Shown here piece after piece: positions 56,925 through 64,000 of a stretch of DNA of 64,000 nt. The first letter of the stretch is position 1. Each line of letters opens with the position of its first letter. This DNA comes from CAMPKL01 sp963805925 (GTDB taxonomy: Bacteria; Acidobacteriota; Terriglobia; Bryobacterales; UBA6623). The stretch lies in contig CAWDWB010000003.1 of the NCBI GenBank assembly GCA_963805925.1, forward strand, positions 1,736,001-1,800,000, given 5' to 3'. The notes below the pieces were generated by a model. The model worked only from the letters and a program-made list of their open reading frames with translations, searched no databases and was not told where the DNA came from. The position numbers and the translations under genes were made by a program.

Positions 56925-58685
56925 GTGAAGGGGACCTCCATCCTTGGGCTGTCGGCGTACTACCACGACTCGGCGGCAGCGCTGATCCGCGACGGAGAAA
57001 TCATTGCGGCGGCGCAAGAAGAGCGCTTCACGCGCAAGAGGCACGACGCCGGTTTCCCGTCGCATGCTGTGGCTTATTGCCTAAGAGAGGCGGGCCTTTC
57101 AGCGGCGGACGTCGATCACGTCGCGTTCTACGACAAGCCGATTCTTACCTTCGAGAGGCTGCTTGAAACCTATCTCGACTATGCACCCGCGGGGTTTCGT
57201 TCTTTCCTCGAGGCGATGCCGGTATGGGTGAAAGAGAAGCTGTGGACCCGGGAGCGCATCTCGAAGGCGTTGGGGATTGAATCGCCGGTCCTCTTCACCG
57301 AACATCACGAATCTCACGCAGCCAGCGCGTTCTTCCCATCGCCGTTCGATTCGGCGGCGATAGTAACCGTCGACGGGGTGGGCGAATGGGCCACATCGAG
57401 CTATGGCTGGGGGTGCGGCAACGAGATTCAGCTGCTGGCGGAAACCCGGTTCCCGCATTCGCTGGGACTGCTCTATTCGGCGTTCACCTACTACACCGGA
57501 TTCCGTGTGAACTCGGGCGAGTACAAGGTGATGGGGCTCGCTCCCTATGGTCAGCCGAAATACGCGCAACGCATTCTGGACGAGCTGATAGATCTGCGCG
57601 AAGACGGCTCGCTCCGCCTGAACATGCGCTATTTCAACTTCTGCCAAGGGCTGACGATGACCAACGCCGCCTTCGATAAGCTGTTCGGCGGACCTCCACG
57701 CCAACCGGAATCGAAGATGACCCAACGAGACATGGATTTGGCGCGCTCCATCCAACAGGTGACCGAGGAAGCTATGTTGCGCATGGCGCGGCACGTCCAC
57801 AAGGAAACTGGCGAGAAGAACCTGTGCCTCGCCGGCGGGGTTGCCTTGAACTGCGTGGCCAACGGGCGCATCTTGCGCGAAGGTCCGTATGAAGGCGTTT
57901 GGGTACAGCCCGCGGCAGGCGACGCGGGGGGAGCCGTTGGCGCTGCTCTTTCGGTTTGGCATCAGTATCTCGGCGCTGCAAGAACCGATCGGGGAAACCG
58001 CGACGACCGGCAAGGCGCCTTCTTGGGTCCCGGCTTCAGCGAATCGGAAATCTCGGAGGCGCTGGACTCCCTCGGGGGCCGCTATGAACAGTTGCCGACC
58101 GACGAAATTGTGGCTCGTGCGGCCGAAGCGCTGGCTGTGGGCAAGGTGGTCGGCTGGTTCCAGGGACGCATGGAGTTTGGCCCACGCGCCTTAGGTAATC
58201 GCAGCATTCTGGGCGATCCGCGCTCGCCGGAGATGCAGAAGATCATCAATCTGAAGATCAAGGGCCGCGAGAGCTTTCGTCCTTTCGCTCCGGCGGTACT
58301 GGCGGAGTCGACGCAAGAATACTTTGAACTCGACGCCGAGTCGCCCTACATGTCCTTCACCGCGCCCGTTCGGGAAGGGGCCGGCATCCACGCCGTAACG
58401 CACTTGGACCGCTCCGCACGCATCCAGACCGTCAAGCGCGAAACGCACGGCATTTTTTACGATTTGATCGCCCAGTTCCGTCGGCTGACCGGCTGCGCTG
58501 TGGTCGTCAACACGTCGTTTAACGTGCGAGGAGAACCCATCGTCTGCACGCCCGAAGACGCCTTCGGCTGCTTCATGCATACCGAGATGGACGTATTGGT
58601 CTGCGGCAATCACTTCTTGGAAAAACCCGCCCAGGACACGGCGGCCGCCACAGCCCTGCGGCAGGAGGCCTTTCAACTTGACTAG
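56925..58685 (+). CDS. Carbamoyltransferase (NodU/CmcH family)
   Basis: The 586-residue protein has the TsaD-like N-domain (LGLSAYYHDSAAALIRDGE) and metal-binding EHHESHAASAFFPSPF, then the C-terminal carbamoyltransferase domain with GRMEFGPRALGNRSILGD and NTSFNVRGEPIVCTPEDA. It would transfer a carbamoyl group from carbamoyl phosphate to a hydroxyl of a natural product or envelope glycan. The GTG start at 56925 is supported by MKGTSILGLSAYYHD alignment. Two small membrane-protein genes follow at once. Confidence 0.92.
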   Translation: MKGTSILGLSAYYHDSAAALIRDGEIIAAAQEERFTRKRHDAGFPSHAVAYCLREAGLSAADVDHVAFYDKPILTFERLLETYLDYAPAGFRSFLEAMPVWVKEKLWTRERISKALGIESPVLFTEHHESHAASAFFPSPFDSAAIVTVDGVGEWATSSYGWGCGNEIQLLAETRFPHSLGLLYSAFTYYTGFRVNSGEYKVMGLAPYGQPKYAQRILDELIDLREDGSLRLNMRYFNFCQGLTMTNAAFDKLFGGPPRQPESKMTQRDMDLARSIQQVTEEAMLRMARHVHKETGEKNLCLAGGVALNCVANGRILREGPYEGVWVQPAAGDAGGAVGAALSVWHQYLGAARTDRGNRDDRQGAFLGPGFSESEISEALDSLGGRYEQLPTDEIVARAAEALAVGKVVGWFQGRMEFGPRALGNRSILGDPRSPEMQKIINLKIKGRESFRPFAPAVLAESTQEYFELDAESPYMSFTAPVREGAGIHAVTHLDRSARIQTVKRETHGIFYDLIAQFRRLTGCAVVVNTSFNVRGEPIVCTPEDAFGCFMHTEMDVLVCGNHFLEKPAQDTAAATALRQEAFQLD

Positions 58686-59070
58686 CAGCCGGGCTCAGGA
58701 GCGCAAGTCCGCGCTGACGGTGGGTATTGTGCTGATCGCGCTTGCCGCTTGGAGCGCTTATCGCGGTCGCGATACGGCCGTCGGGACCTTCGGTTCTCTG
58801 GGCGTCGCGCTCATCGCCGCGGGCCTGTTCGTGCCCGCGGCGGCACGGGCGTTCCACATCGTTTGGATGCGCTTGGCGCATACCCTGGGTTGGATCAACA
58901 GCCGGATTCTGTTGGCGCTGCTTTTCTACCTGGTGATGACGCCGATGGGCTTGATTCAGCGCCTCGTCGGCCGCGATTCGTTGCGGCGGCGCGGGCCAGG
59001 GAGCGCGAGCTACTGGCTTCCCCGCTCGTCTCCCAAACAGTCGAAGGAGCAGTTCGAAAGGCTATTCTAA
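58678..59070 (+). CDS. SxtJ-family membrane protein
   Basis: The 130-residue protein has two or three hydrophobic helices (ALTVGIVLIALAAWSAY, TFGSLGVALIAAGLFV, ILLALLFYLVMTPMGLI) and matches SxtJ, encoded with carbamoyltransferases in several biosynthetic loci. It starts with TTG inside the carbamoyltransferase 3' end (eight-base overlap). The function is not known. Confidence 0.8.
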   Translation: MTSSRAQERKSALTVGIVLIALAAWSAYRGRDTAVGTFGSLGVALIAAGLFVPAAARAFHIVWMRLAHTLGWINSRILLALLFYLVMTPMGLIQRLVGRDSLRRRGPGSASYWLPRSSPKQSKEQFERLF

Positions 59071-59076
59071 AGGTCC

Positions 59077-59235
59077 GTGAGCAAGGTATCTCTCATCCGC
59101 GAATTCTGGGCATTTCTCGGCCAGAACAAGAAGCTTTGGATGCTGCCCATTGTGGTCGTGTTTGTCTTGCTCGGCGTCTTGCTGATTTTCGCCGAAACTT
59201 CCGCCCTGGCCCCTTTTATCTACACCGTGTTCTAG
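59077..59235 (+). CDS. DUF5989-family small membrane protein
   Basis: A 52-residue ORF with a GTG start begins SKVSLIREFWAFLGQNKK, followed by one strong helix (LPIVVVFVLLGVLLIFA) and SALAPFIYTVF. This is the DUF5989 pattern, known to accompany carbamoyltransferase and SxtJ genes. It starts six bases after the SxtJ stop and completes a three-gene unit. Confidence 0.82.
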   Translation: MSKVSLIREFWAFLGQNKKLWMLPIVVVFVLLGVLLIFAETSALAPFIYTVF

Positions 59236-59304
59236 CCAGGGTGTCATCAGGGGATGATCAATAGCGAAGACTAGTCTGGAACGTGGATTGCAACTCTGCA
59301 GTCC

Positions 59305-61413
59305 ATGCGATTGCTTGAAATGGTCCTGACGGTCGTCATCGCTGCCATGCCTGTCTTGGCGCAGGCGCCCTCTTTCGACGTACCGCTCACGTATTTCGTC
59401 GGCGCCAACGGCTCCAATCAGGCTCCCTTCGCTTCTCCGAGCGCCGTCGTTGTCGGTCCTGGCGGGGACATCTGGGTCGCCGGTGTGGCTCAGGGACCCG
59501 GTTTGCCGATACTCGACTCGGACGGAAGAATGCCATCGGAGGGCTCCTGTTACGCCTTAGGAGGGGAGCCCCCGAGTCCATTCGAACCCGGCGTTCTGCT
59601 CGATCCGTGCTCGGATCTATTCGCCATGAGGCTGGCCGCGGACGGCTCCGGACCCCGCTTCGTCAAGTACTTAGGCGGATCGGGTTACGACATCTTGGCG
59701 GGAGCCGCAGTCGACATCAACGGCAACCTCTACTTGGTCGGAACGCACCCGAGGTCGGGCCAACCGAGCGAGGAGGATTTCCTATTTAAAGTCGCTCCAG
59801 ATGGCGAGACGGTCGCTGAAGGCTTGGAAATATTCATGCGGGCGGCAGGTGTCGGCGTTGACTCACGCGGCACGGTCTATCGCGCGAGCTACCTCGGCAG
59901 AAACCGAGACGGCATTGGGCCCGGCCCGAATGAAACCTGGAGCATGATAACGGCGACCCCGGAGGGCCAACGGGAGGCGGGATATAGCGTCAAGCTCAAT
60001 CGCAAATCCAACGGCAATGTCAGGGTGGAGGATATCGCGGTCAGCCCCGATGGCTGGGTCTACGTCTGCGGGGTGATGCGCTTCCCGGATTTCGAGATCA
60101 CCTTGCCCCTCGCGGTCGATCCCCAAGGCGAGGACGGCGACATCTTCGTGGCCGCGATCAGCCCGCAAGGCGAACTTGCCTGGACGATGTCGTACGGGGG
60201 CTCCGGCACCGAGTCGAGCCCCAAGATCGTGCTGTCTGCAACTGGCGAGGTCGTTGTTGCCGGCAAGACACGCTCCTCCGACCTGCCGATGAAAGACTCA
60301 AACGCCGCGACGCTCACGGGCAATGACGATTTCTTCGTTCTGGGCATCGACGCTGTAACCGGGCAGCGGCTCTACAGCGGCTACCTCGGCATCGACGACG
60401 CCATCATGCTGAGAGACCTGGCGGCGGCCCCCGACGGCTCGACCTATCTCGCCGGCCTGGCGCAGGTGGAAGAGAACGGACAGACGAGCCCGACGGACTT
60501 GCTACTGAAGATCAATCGCGCGGGTGAGCTGGTCCGTGAGGTCCGGGCCGGGGCTTCGGCTATAGCCGTTGCCGCTGACGGGAGGGTAATTACGGTCGGG
60601 CCGACGAAGTCGGGTTTACTGGATGCCGGCGGCTTCCTCTACGGCCCCCAATCGGTCTATGCGGCCTTTCTAGAGTTGGATAGTCGGAACATCGAGAAGC
60701 CCTGGCTGGCTGCGGTGCTAAACGCCGGCGACAGCGTGCCCGCCGTGCTGTCTCCGGGTGCCGTCGTTTCGCTCTACGGCGAGCGGTTGGGGCTGGCCGA
60801 AGGCGTTGCCGCCCCAATCGAAGCAGGACGGTTCCCGACCGAGGTTGCCGGCGTGCGGGTATTGGTGGGGGACACCCCGGCACCGTTGCTCTACGTCTCG
60901 GCCACCCAAATCAACGCCATCCTACCCTTCGACCTGGGCGATGACCCCACGGCCCAGGTGGTCGTCGAGCGCGACGGGGTTCGCGGCAACGTTTTCGTGA
61001 TGACGGTGGTCGAGGCGTCGCCAGGACCTTTCCAGCAAGCTCCGCCCAACGCATCGTTCGGGGCCATCCTCAACCAAGACGGCACGCTCAACTCCCCAGC
61101 CAACCCAGCCTCCGCAGGATCGGTCGTGGCCCTCTGGGCGACCGGATTGGGGGTCTTCTCGCCTCCGCTTGCGGATGGCGAGATCGTCGGGACAACAGGC
61201 CCATTCCCCGGCCTAGAGGCGGAAATTTCCGTAGAATGTGGCGAAATGCCGGCCGAGATCCGTTATGCCGGAGCCGCTCCGGGTCTAGCCGCAGGCATCG
61301 CACAGATCAACTTCGTTGTTCCCCAGGGGCTCTCATCCGGACTCGCGCCGGTGCGAATCCGGGCAGGCGAACATCAAAGTTACCCCTTTACCTACCTAGC
61401 GCTGCGCCCCTAG
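59305..61413 (+). CDS. Exported beta-propeller protein with a TIGR03437-type C-terminal domain
   Basis: The 702-residue protein has a signal peptide (EMVLTVVIAAMPVLAQ). Residues 30-460 contain SBBP-like propeller repeats (RFVKYLGGSGYDILAG, AAVDINGNLYLVGT, VSPDGWVYVCGVMR). Residues 465-702 are the TIGR03437-type domain (VLNAGDSVPAVLSPGAVVS, VSATQINAILPFDL, ATGLGVFSPPLADGEIV). The propeller-plus-TIGR03437 layout is common in Solibacter-type acidobacteria and its role is unknown. Confidence 0.85.
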   Translation: MRLLEMVLTVVIAAMPVLAQAPSFDVPLTYFVGANGSNQAPFASPSAVVVGPGGDIWVAGVAQGPGLPILDSDGRMPSEGSCYALGGEPPSPFEPGVLLDPCSDLFAMRLAADGSGPRFVKYLGGSGYDILAGAAVDINGNLYLVGTHPRSGQPSEEDFLFKVAPDGETVAEGLEIFMRAAGVGVDSRGTVYRASYLGRNRDGIGPGPNETWSMITATPEGQREAGYSVKLNRKSNGNVRVEDIAVSPDGWVYVCGVMRFPDFEITLPLAVDPQGEDGDIFVAAISPQGELAWTMSYGGSGTESSPKIVLSATGEVVVAGKTRSSDLPMKDSNAATLTGNDDFFVLGIDAVTGQRLYSGYLGIDDAIMLRDLAAAPDGSTYLAGLAQVEENGQTSPTDLLLKINRAGELVREVRAGASAIAVAADGRVITVGPTKSGLLDAGGFLYGPQSVYAAFLELDSRNIEKPWLAAVLNAGDSVPAVLSPGAVVSLYGERLGLAEGVAAPIEAGRFPTEVAGVRVLVGDTPAPLLYVSATQINAILPFDLGDDPTAQVVVERDGVRGNVFVMTVVEASPGPFQQAPPNASFGAILNQDGTLNSPANPASAGSVVALWATGLGVFSPPLADGEIVGTTGPFPGLEAEISVECGEMPAEIRYAGAAPGLAAGIAQINFVVPQGLSSGLAPVRIRAGEHQSYPFTYLALRP

Positions 61414-61418
61414 ACCGG

Positions 61419-61427
61419 TGTTATACT
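61419..61427 (+). promoter_or_regulatory. Extended -10 promoter before rpmI
   Basis: TGTTATACT at 61419-61427 is an extended -10, just after the upstream stop. A -35 is not clear. The leader to the rpmI start is about 108 bases, and I see no infC gene before rpmI. Confidence 0.5.
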
Positions 61428-61541
61428 GGCTGGAGCGTTCGAGTAGTGTCCGCTCGAGGACTTCCCAGACAGGGTATTAAAGGATTCGATCGGTAGTGCG
61501 GTCGCGCTGTATGCGCGAACGGACGCCAAGAGGGTAGCGCC

Positions 61542-61736
61542 GTGCCAAAACTCAAGTCTCATAGTGGAGCGAAGAAACGCTTCAAGTTGACCGCCAAAGG
61601 TCATGTGAAGCGCAGCCATTCGCTGGCGAACCACATCCTTACCAAGAAATCGCAAAAGCGTAAGCGCAAGCTGCGCAAGGGCGGTTTGGTGAGCAAGTCC
61701 ATGGAAAAAACCATCAGGCTGATGATCTCAGCCTGA
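61542..61736 (+). CDS. rpmI: Ribosomal protein bL35
   Basis: The 64-residue, very basic protein (PKLKSHSGAKKRFKLTAKG, GHVKRSHSLANHILTKKS) is L35 of the large subunit. It starts with GTG at 61542 and is followed by rplT, the usual order. Confidence 0.95.
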   Translation: MPKLKSHSGAKKRFKLTAKGHVKRSHSLANHILTKKSQKRKRKLRKGGLVSKSMEKTIRLMISA

Positions 61737-61815
61737 ATTTAGCGGGCCCTTCGCTGGGCCTGCGGCGCGCGGACAGAGCCAACTTCGGCACGTGCCTGTT
61801 TCGCCGCTTAGTAAA

Positions 61816-61830
61816 GGACCGATAAACGGT
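61816..61830 (+). promoter_or_regulatory. Stem-loop in the rpmI-rplT spacer
   Basis: GACCG (61816-61820) pairs with CGGTC (61826-61830), just before the AGGAGG of rplT. A second stem (GGCCC/GGGCC) lies earlier in the 117-base spacer. L20 represses its own operon by binding such structures in other bacteria; here that is a guess. Confidence 0.3.
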
Positions 61831-61853
61831 CTATCGCCGCTCAGGAGGAAACC

Positions 61854-62249
61854 GTGCCCCGTGTAAAAAGAGGCAATAAACGCCGTCTCAAAAGAAAGAA
61901 GGTACTTGCTCATGCCAGTGGTTTTTACCAGGGCAAGAGTAAGCTTTATCGCTACGCCAAAGAGGCCGTCGACCGCGCACAGAAGTTCGCCTATGTCGGC
62001 CGCAAGCGCAAGAAGCGAGACTTCCGATCCTTATGGATCATTCGCATCAACGCCGGAGCGCGTCAGAACGGGCTGTCTTACAGCTTGCTGATGCATGGGC
62101 TAAACGTGGCGGGCATCGAGGTCAATCGCAAGATGTTGGCTGAGATGGCTGTCCGCGATGCGAATGGCTTCGCCAAGTTGGCCGAGCAGGCGAAAGCCGC
62201 GCTCGGAACCCAACCCGCCCCGGCGAAGGAAGCAGCAGCAGCCGAATAG
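61854..62249 (+). CDS. rplT: Ribosomal protein bL20
   Basis: The 131-residue protein is L20 (PRVKRGNKRRLKRKKVLAHA, GFYQGKSKLYRYAKEAVDRA), with the C-terminal RNA-binding NAGARQNGLSYSLLMHGL. It starts with GTG at 61854 behind AGGAGG. A poor extra C-terminal tail (PAPAKEAAAAE) is longer than usual. Confidence 0.95.
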   Translation: MPRVKRGNKRRLKRKKVLAHASGFYQGKSKLYRYAKEAVDRAQKFAYVGRKRKKRDFRSLWIIRINAGARQNGLSYSLLMHGLNVAGIEVNRKMLAEMAVRDANGFAKLAEQAKAALGTQPAPAKEAAAAE

Positions 62250-62261
62250 GGGATCGGCGGG

Positions 62262-63338
62262 ATGACTCTGGACGAAAAAGCGCACCAGCCCTTAGCTGAG
62301 CTGATCGCGGCCGGAGATTCCGTCGACTCACTCTACGCCGCCCTCAAAGACGCCTTTGAGGGGGAGAGGAGGGCTGTATCCTCGGTAGACGGCCTGAAGG
62401 CGTTGCGCGACCGCTGGATGGGCCGTAAGAACGGTCTCATCGCGGCGGCCAACGACGCCTGGCTCAAGGCCGCTCCGCGTGAACTCAAGCCGGAAGTCGG
62501 CAAGCGCCAGAACCAGATCCGCCAAGCGATTGAAGCCGCTCTCGAACAAGCGCAGAATGATGTCGCCGCAATCGGGCGCAAGCGCGAAGCTCTGGACGTC
62601 ACCCTGCCTGGTCCCGAACGTCGCTTGGGAGCGAAACATCCCGTACGCCGTACCCTCGAAGAGATCCTATCGATCTTCCGTGAACTCGGTTACTCGGTTG
62701 CAGAAGGACCCGAGATTGAGTCCTTCTTCTACAACTTCGAAGCCTTGAACTTCCCCGCCGACCACCCGGCGGTCGACGAAATGGACACCTTGTTCGTTGA
62801 GGACAAGATGTTGCTGCGGACGCACACCTCGCCGAACCAGATCCGCATCATGGAGAAAACTCCGCCGCCGATGCGTTACGTCGTCCACGGCAAGGTCTAT
62901 CGCAACGATGCGCCCGACGCCACGCACAGCCCGATGTTCCAGCAGTTGGAAGTCTTCTGCGTTGACGAGAACATCACTCTGGCGGATCTGAAGGGAACCC
63001 TGGAACACTTCGTGCGGCGATTCTTTGGACGCGGCATCAAGACGCGTTTGCGGCCCAGCTTTTTCCCCTTTACCGAACCGAGCGCCGAGTTGGATATCAC
63101 GTGCGTGTTCTGCGCCGGACGCGGTTGCCGCATCTGCAAACAAACAGGCTTCATCGAGTTGCTCGGCTGCGGCATGATCGATCCCAACGTGTTGCGCTCG
63201 GCGGGTCTCGATCCTGAAAAGTACCAGGGTTTCGCCGCGGGCTTCGGCTTGGACCGCATCGCCATGAACAAGTACGACATCAACGACATTTCGCTGCTCT
63301 ACAACGGCGACACGCGGTTCTTACGGCAGTTTCGGTAA
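62262..63338 (+). CDS. pheS: Phenylalanine-tRNA ligase alpha subunit
   Basis: The 358-residue class II synthetase subunit has an N-terminal coiled coil (residues 1-100), motif 2 and 3 regions (FRELGYSVAEGPEIES, SPMFQQLEVFCVDE, GFAAGFGLDRIAMNKYDI) and the CVFCAGRGCRICKQTG insert (near residue 285) with four cysteines, known in several bacterial PheS. It overlaps pheT by one base. Confidence 0.96.
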   Translation: MTLDEKAHQPLAELIAAGDSVDSLYAALKDAFEGERRAVSSVDGLKALRDRWMGRKNGLIAAANDAWLKAAPRELKPEVGKRQNQIRQAIEAALEQAQNDVAAIGRKREALDVTLPGPERRLGAKHPVRRTLEEILSIFRELGYSVAEGPEIESFFYNFEALNFPADHPAVDEMDTLFVEDKMLLRTHTSPNQIRIMEKTPPPMRYVVHGKVYRNDAPDATHSPMFQQLEVFCVDENITLADLKGTLEHFVRRFFGRGIKTRLRPSFFPFTEPSAELDITCVFCAGRGCRICKQTGFIELLGCGMIDPNVLRSAGLDPEKYQGFAAGFGLDRIAMNKYDINDISLLYNGDTRFLRQFR

Positions 63339-64000
63339 TGCGCATCCTTCGCAGTTGGCTGGAAGACTTTGTCGAGATCCCCGAATCGTCGGAGGAACTC
63401 GGCGCGGCGCTGACCATGGCCGGCATGGCCGTGGACGGCGTGGAGCAGGTTGACGGCGAGACGGTTTTTGAGCTCGACATTACCAGTAATCGCCCCGACG
63501 CGATGAACCACTTCGGCATCGCCCGTGAAGTGGCCGCCATATTCCGCAGGCCGCTCACGCCGCCCAAGATTGAGTTTCCGGAAGACTCTCGCACCGTCGG
63601 CGAATTCGCCCGAATCGCGATCGAGGATGCCGATCTTTGCCCGCGCTACGTGGGCCGGGTACTGCTGGGAGTCGAGATCAAACCCTCTCCCGATTGGCTG
63701 CGCAGAAGGCTTGAGTTGTGCGGGACGCGCTCGATTAACAACATCGCCGACCTGACCAATTACGTTCTACTTGAGTTGGGTCATCCGACGCACGCCTTTG
63801 ACCTCGACACGCTCAACGAGCGGCGTATCGTGGTACGCCGTGCCCGGGCTGGCGAAGAGATGCGCACGCTGGACGGGCTGGATCGCAAGTTAAGCTCCGA
63901 GGACCTTGTGATCGCTGATGCCTACCGTCCGGTCGCCCTGGCGGGCGTGATGGGCGGCCTCGAGACTGAGATCTCCGACCGCACCAAGAACGTTTTGATC
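63338..64000 (+). CDS. pheT: Phenylalanine-tRNA ligase beta subunit (5' part), lacking the N-terminal tRNA-binding domain
   Basis: The start at 63338 overlaps pheS as TAATG. The 221 visible codons read MRILRSWLEDFVEIPESSEE, ALTMAGMAVDGVEQV and then jump to VFELDITSNRPDAMNHFGIA and the B3/B4 domain (NNIADLTNYVLLELGHP, VALAGVMGGLETEIS). In E. coli-type PheT about 110 residues of an EMAP/OB tRNA-binding domain lie between the second and third of these stretches; they are absent here, with no frameshift. The gene continues beyond the window. Confidence 0.93.
   Translation, partial: MRILRSWLEDFVEIPESSEELGAALTMAGMAVDGVEQVDGETVFELDITSNRPDAMNHFGIAREVAAIFRRPLTPPKIEFPEDSRTVGEFARIAIEDADLCPRYVGRVLLGVEIKPSPDWLRRRLELCGTRSINNIADLTNYVLLELGHPTHAFDLDTLNERRIVVRRARAGEEMRTLDGLDRKLSSEDLVIADAYRPVALAGVMGGLETEISDRTKNVLI

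Overview
The window is a GC-rich chromosomal segment that looks like the core genome of an acidobacterium of the Bryobacterales/Solibacter type. That assignment is an inference. It rests on two secreted proteins carrying the TIGR03437-type beta domain that is expanded in that group, on the hydroxysqualene route genes hpnC-hpnD-hpnE, on NamZ- and DUF1080-type secreted hydrolases, and on sugar-acid enzymes with Tat-like leaders. I saw no tRNA, rRNA, insertion sequence, integrase or CRISPR array.

Layout. 1-10.8 kb: 5' end of mnmG, purD with an overlapping Gfo/Idh oxidoreductase, a UxaA-family dehydratase, a secreted unknown, guaB (apparently leaderless), a YyaL/SSP411-type thioredoxin-fold protein, a tandem PilZ protein and a DUF72 protein. 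11-16 kb: a MoCF-like protein and two adjacent DUF3857/transglutaminase-like exported proteins. The first of these is broken by two one-base frameshifts and the second has lost its catalytic Cys and His. 16.4-18.6 kb: an enolase-superfamily sugar-acid dehydratase coupled to a DapA-fold aldolase, both with Tat-like leaders. 18.6-20.4 kb: argB and argC. 20.4-21 kb: a possible zinc-ribbon ORF and a remnant of a VWA-type protein. 21-24.9 kb: an operon of 3-hydroxyacyl-CoA dehydrogenase, a small membrane protein and a sodium:solute symporter, with a divergent PhyH dioxygenase. 24.9-26.4 kb: a small accessory pair, an unknown protein facing an XRE regulator. 26.4-29.4 kb: a four-gene unit with a LolA-like protein, a 40-residue Lys-rich peptide, groES and groEL.

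29.8-35.8 kb: a compact minus-strand hopanoid/squalene operon. It begins with an HpnG-like nucleoside phosphorylase fused to a zinc alcohol dehydrogenase, then a second zinc dehydrogenase, hpnC, hpnD and hpnE. The fusion is the most interesting feature of the window, because it joins the enzyme that frees the ribosyl side chain of adenosylhopane to an oxidoreductase that could act on the resulting aldehyde. A compositionally different ORF with a HEPN-like motif lies just upstream. 36.5-40.4 kb: a PafA-like phosphatase, ispH, RNase P RNA (minus strand), a LemA protein and a small HTH protein. 40.4-50.5 kb: a long SUF operon (sufB-C-D-S-U, a SufT-like gene, an Rrf2 regulator, mrp, DUF971, then a TIGR03437-DUF192 protein). 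It is preceded by a perfect inverted repeat that is a candidate Rrf2 operator. sufB carries two one-base frameshifts. 50.5-59.3 kb: a secreted TPR-like protein, a symporter, a 60-residue AT-hook protein, a serine hydrolase-NamZ fusion, a DUF1080 protein and a carbamoyltransferase-SxtJ-DUF5989 trio. 59.3-64 kb: a TIGR03437 beta-propeller protein, then rpmI, rplT, pheS and the start of a shortened pheT.

All four frameshifts are repaired by removing one base, and one lies in a run of six C. This suggests sequencing or assembly insertions rather than true gene death. Any claim about fusions or pseudogenes here should be judged with that in mind.
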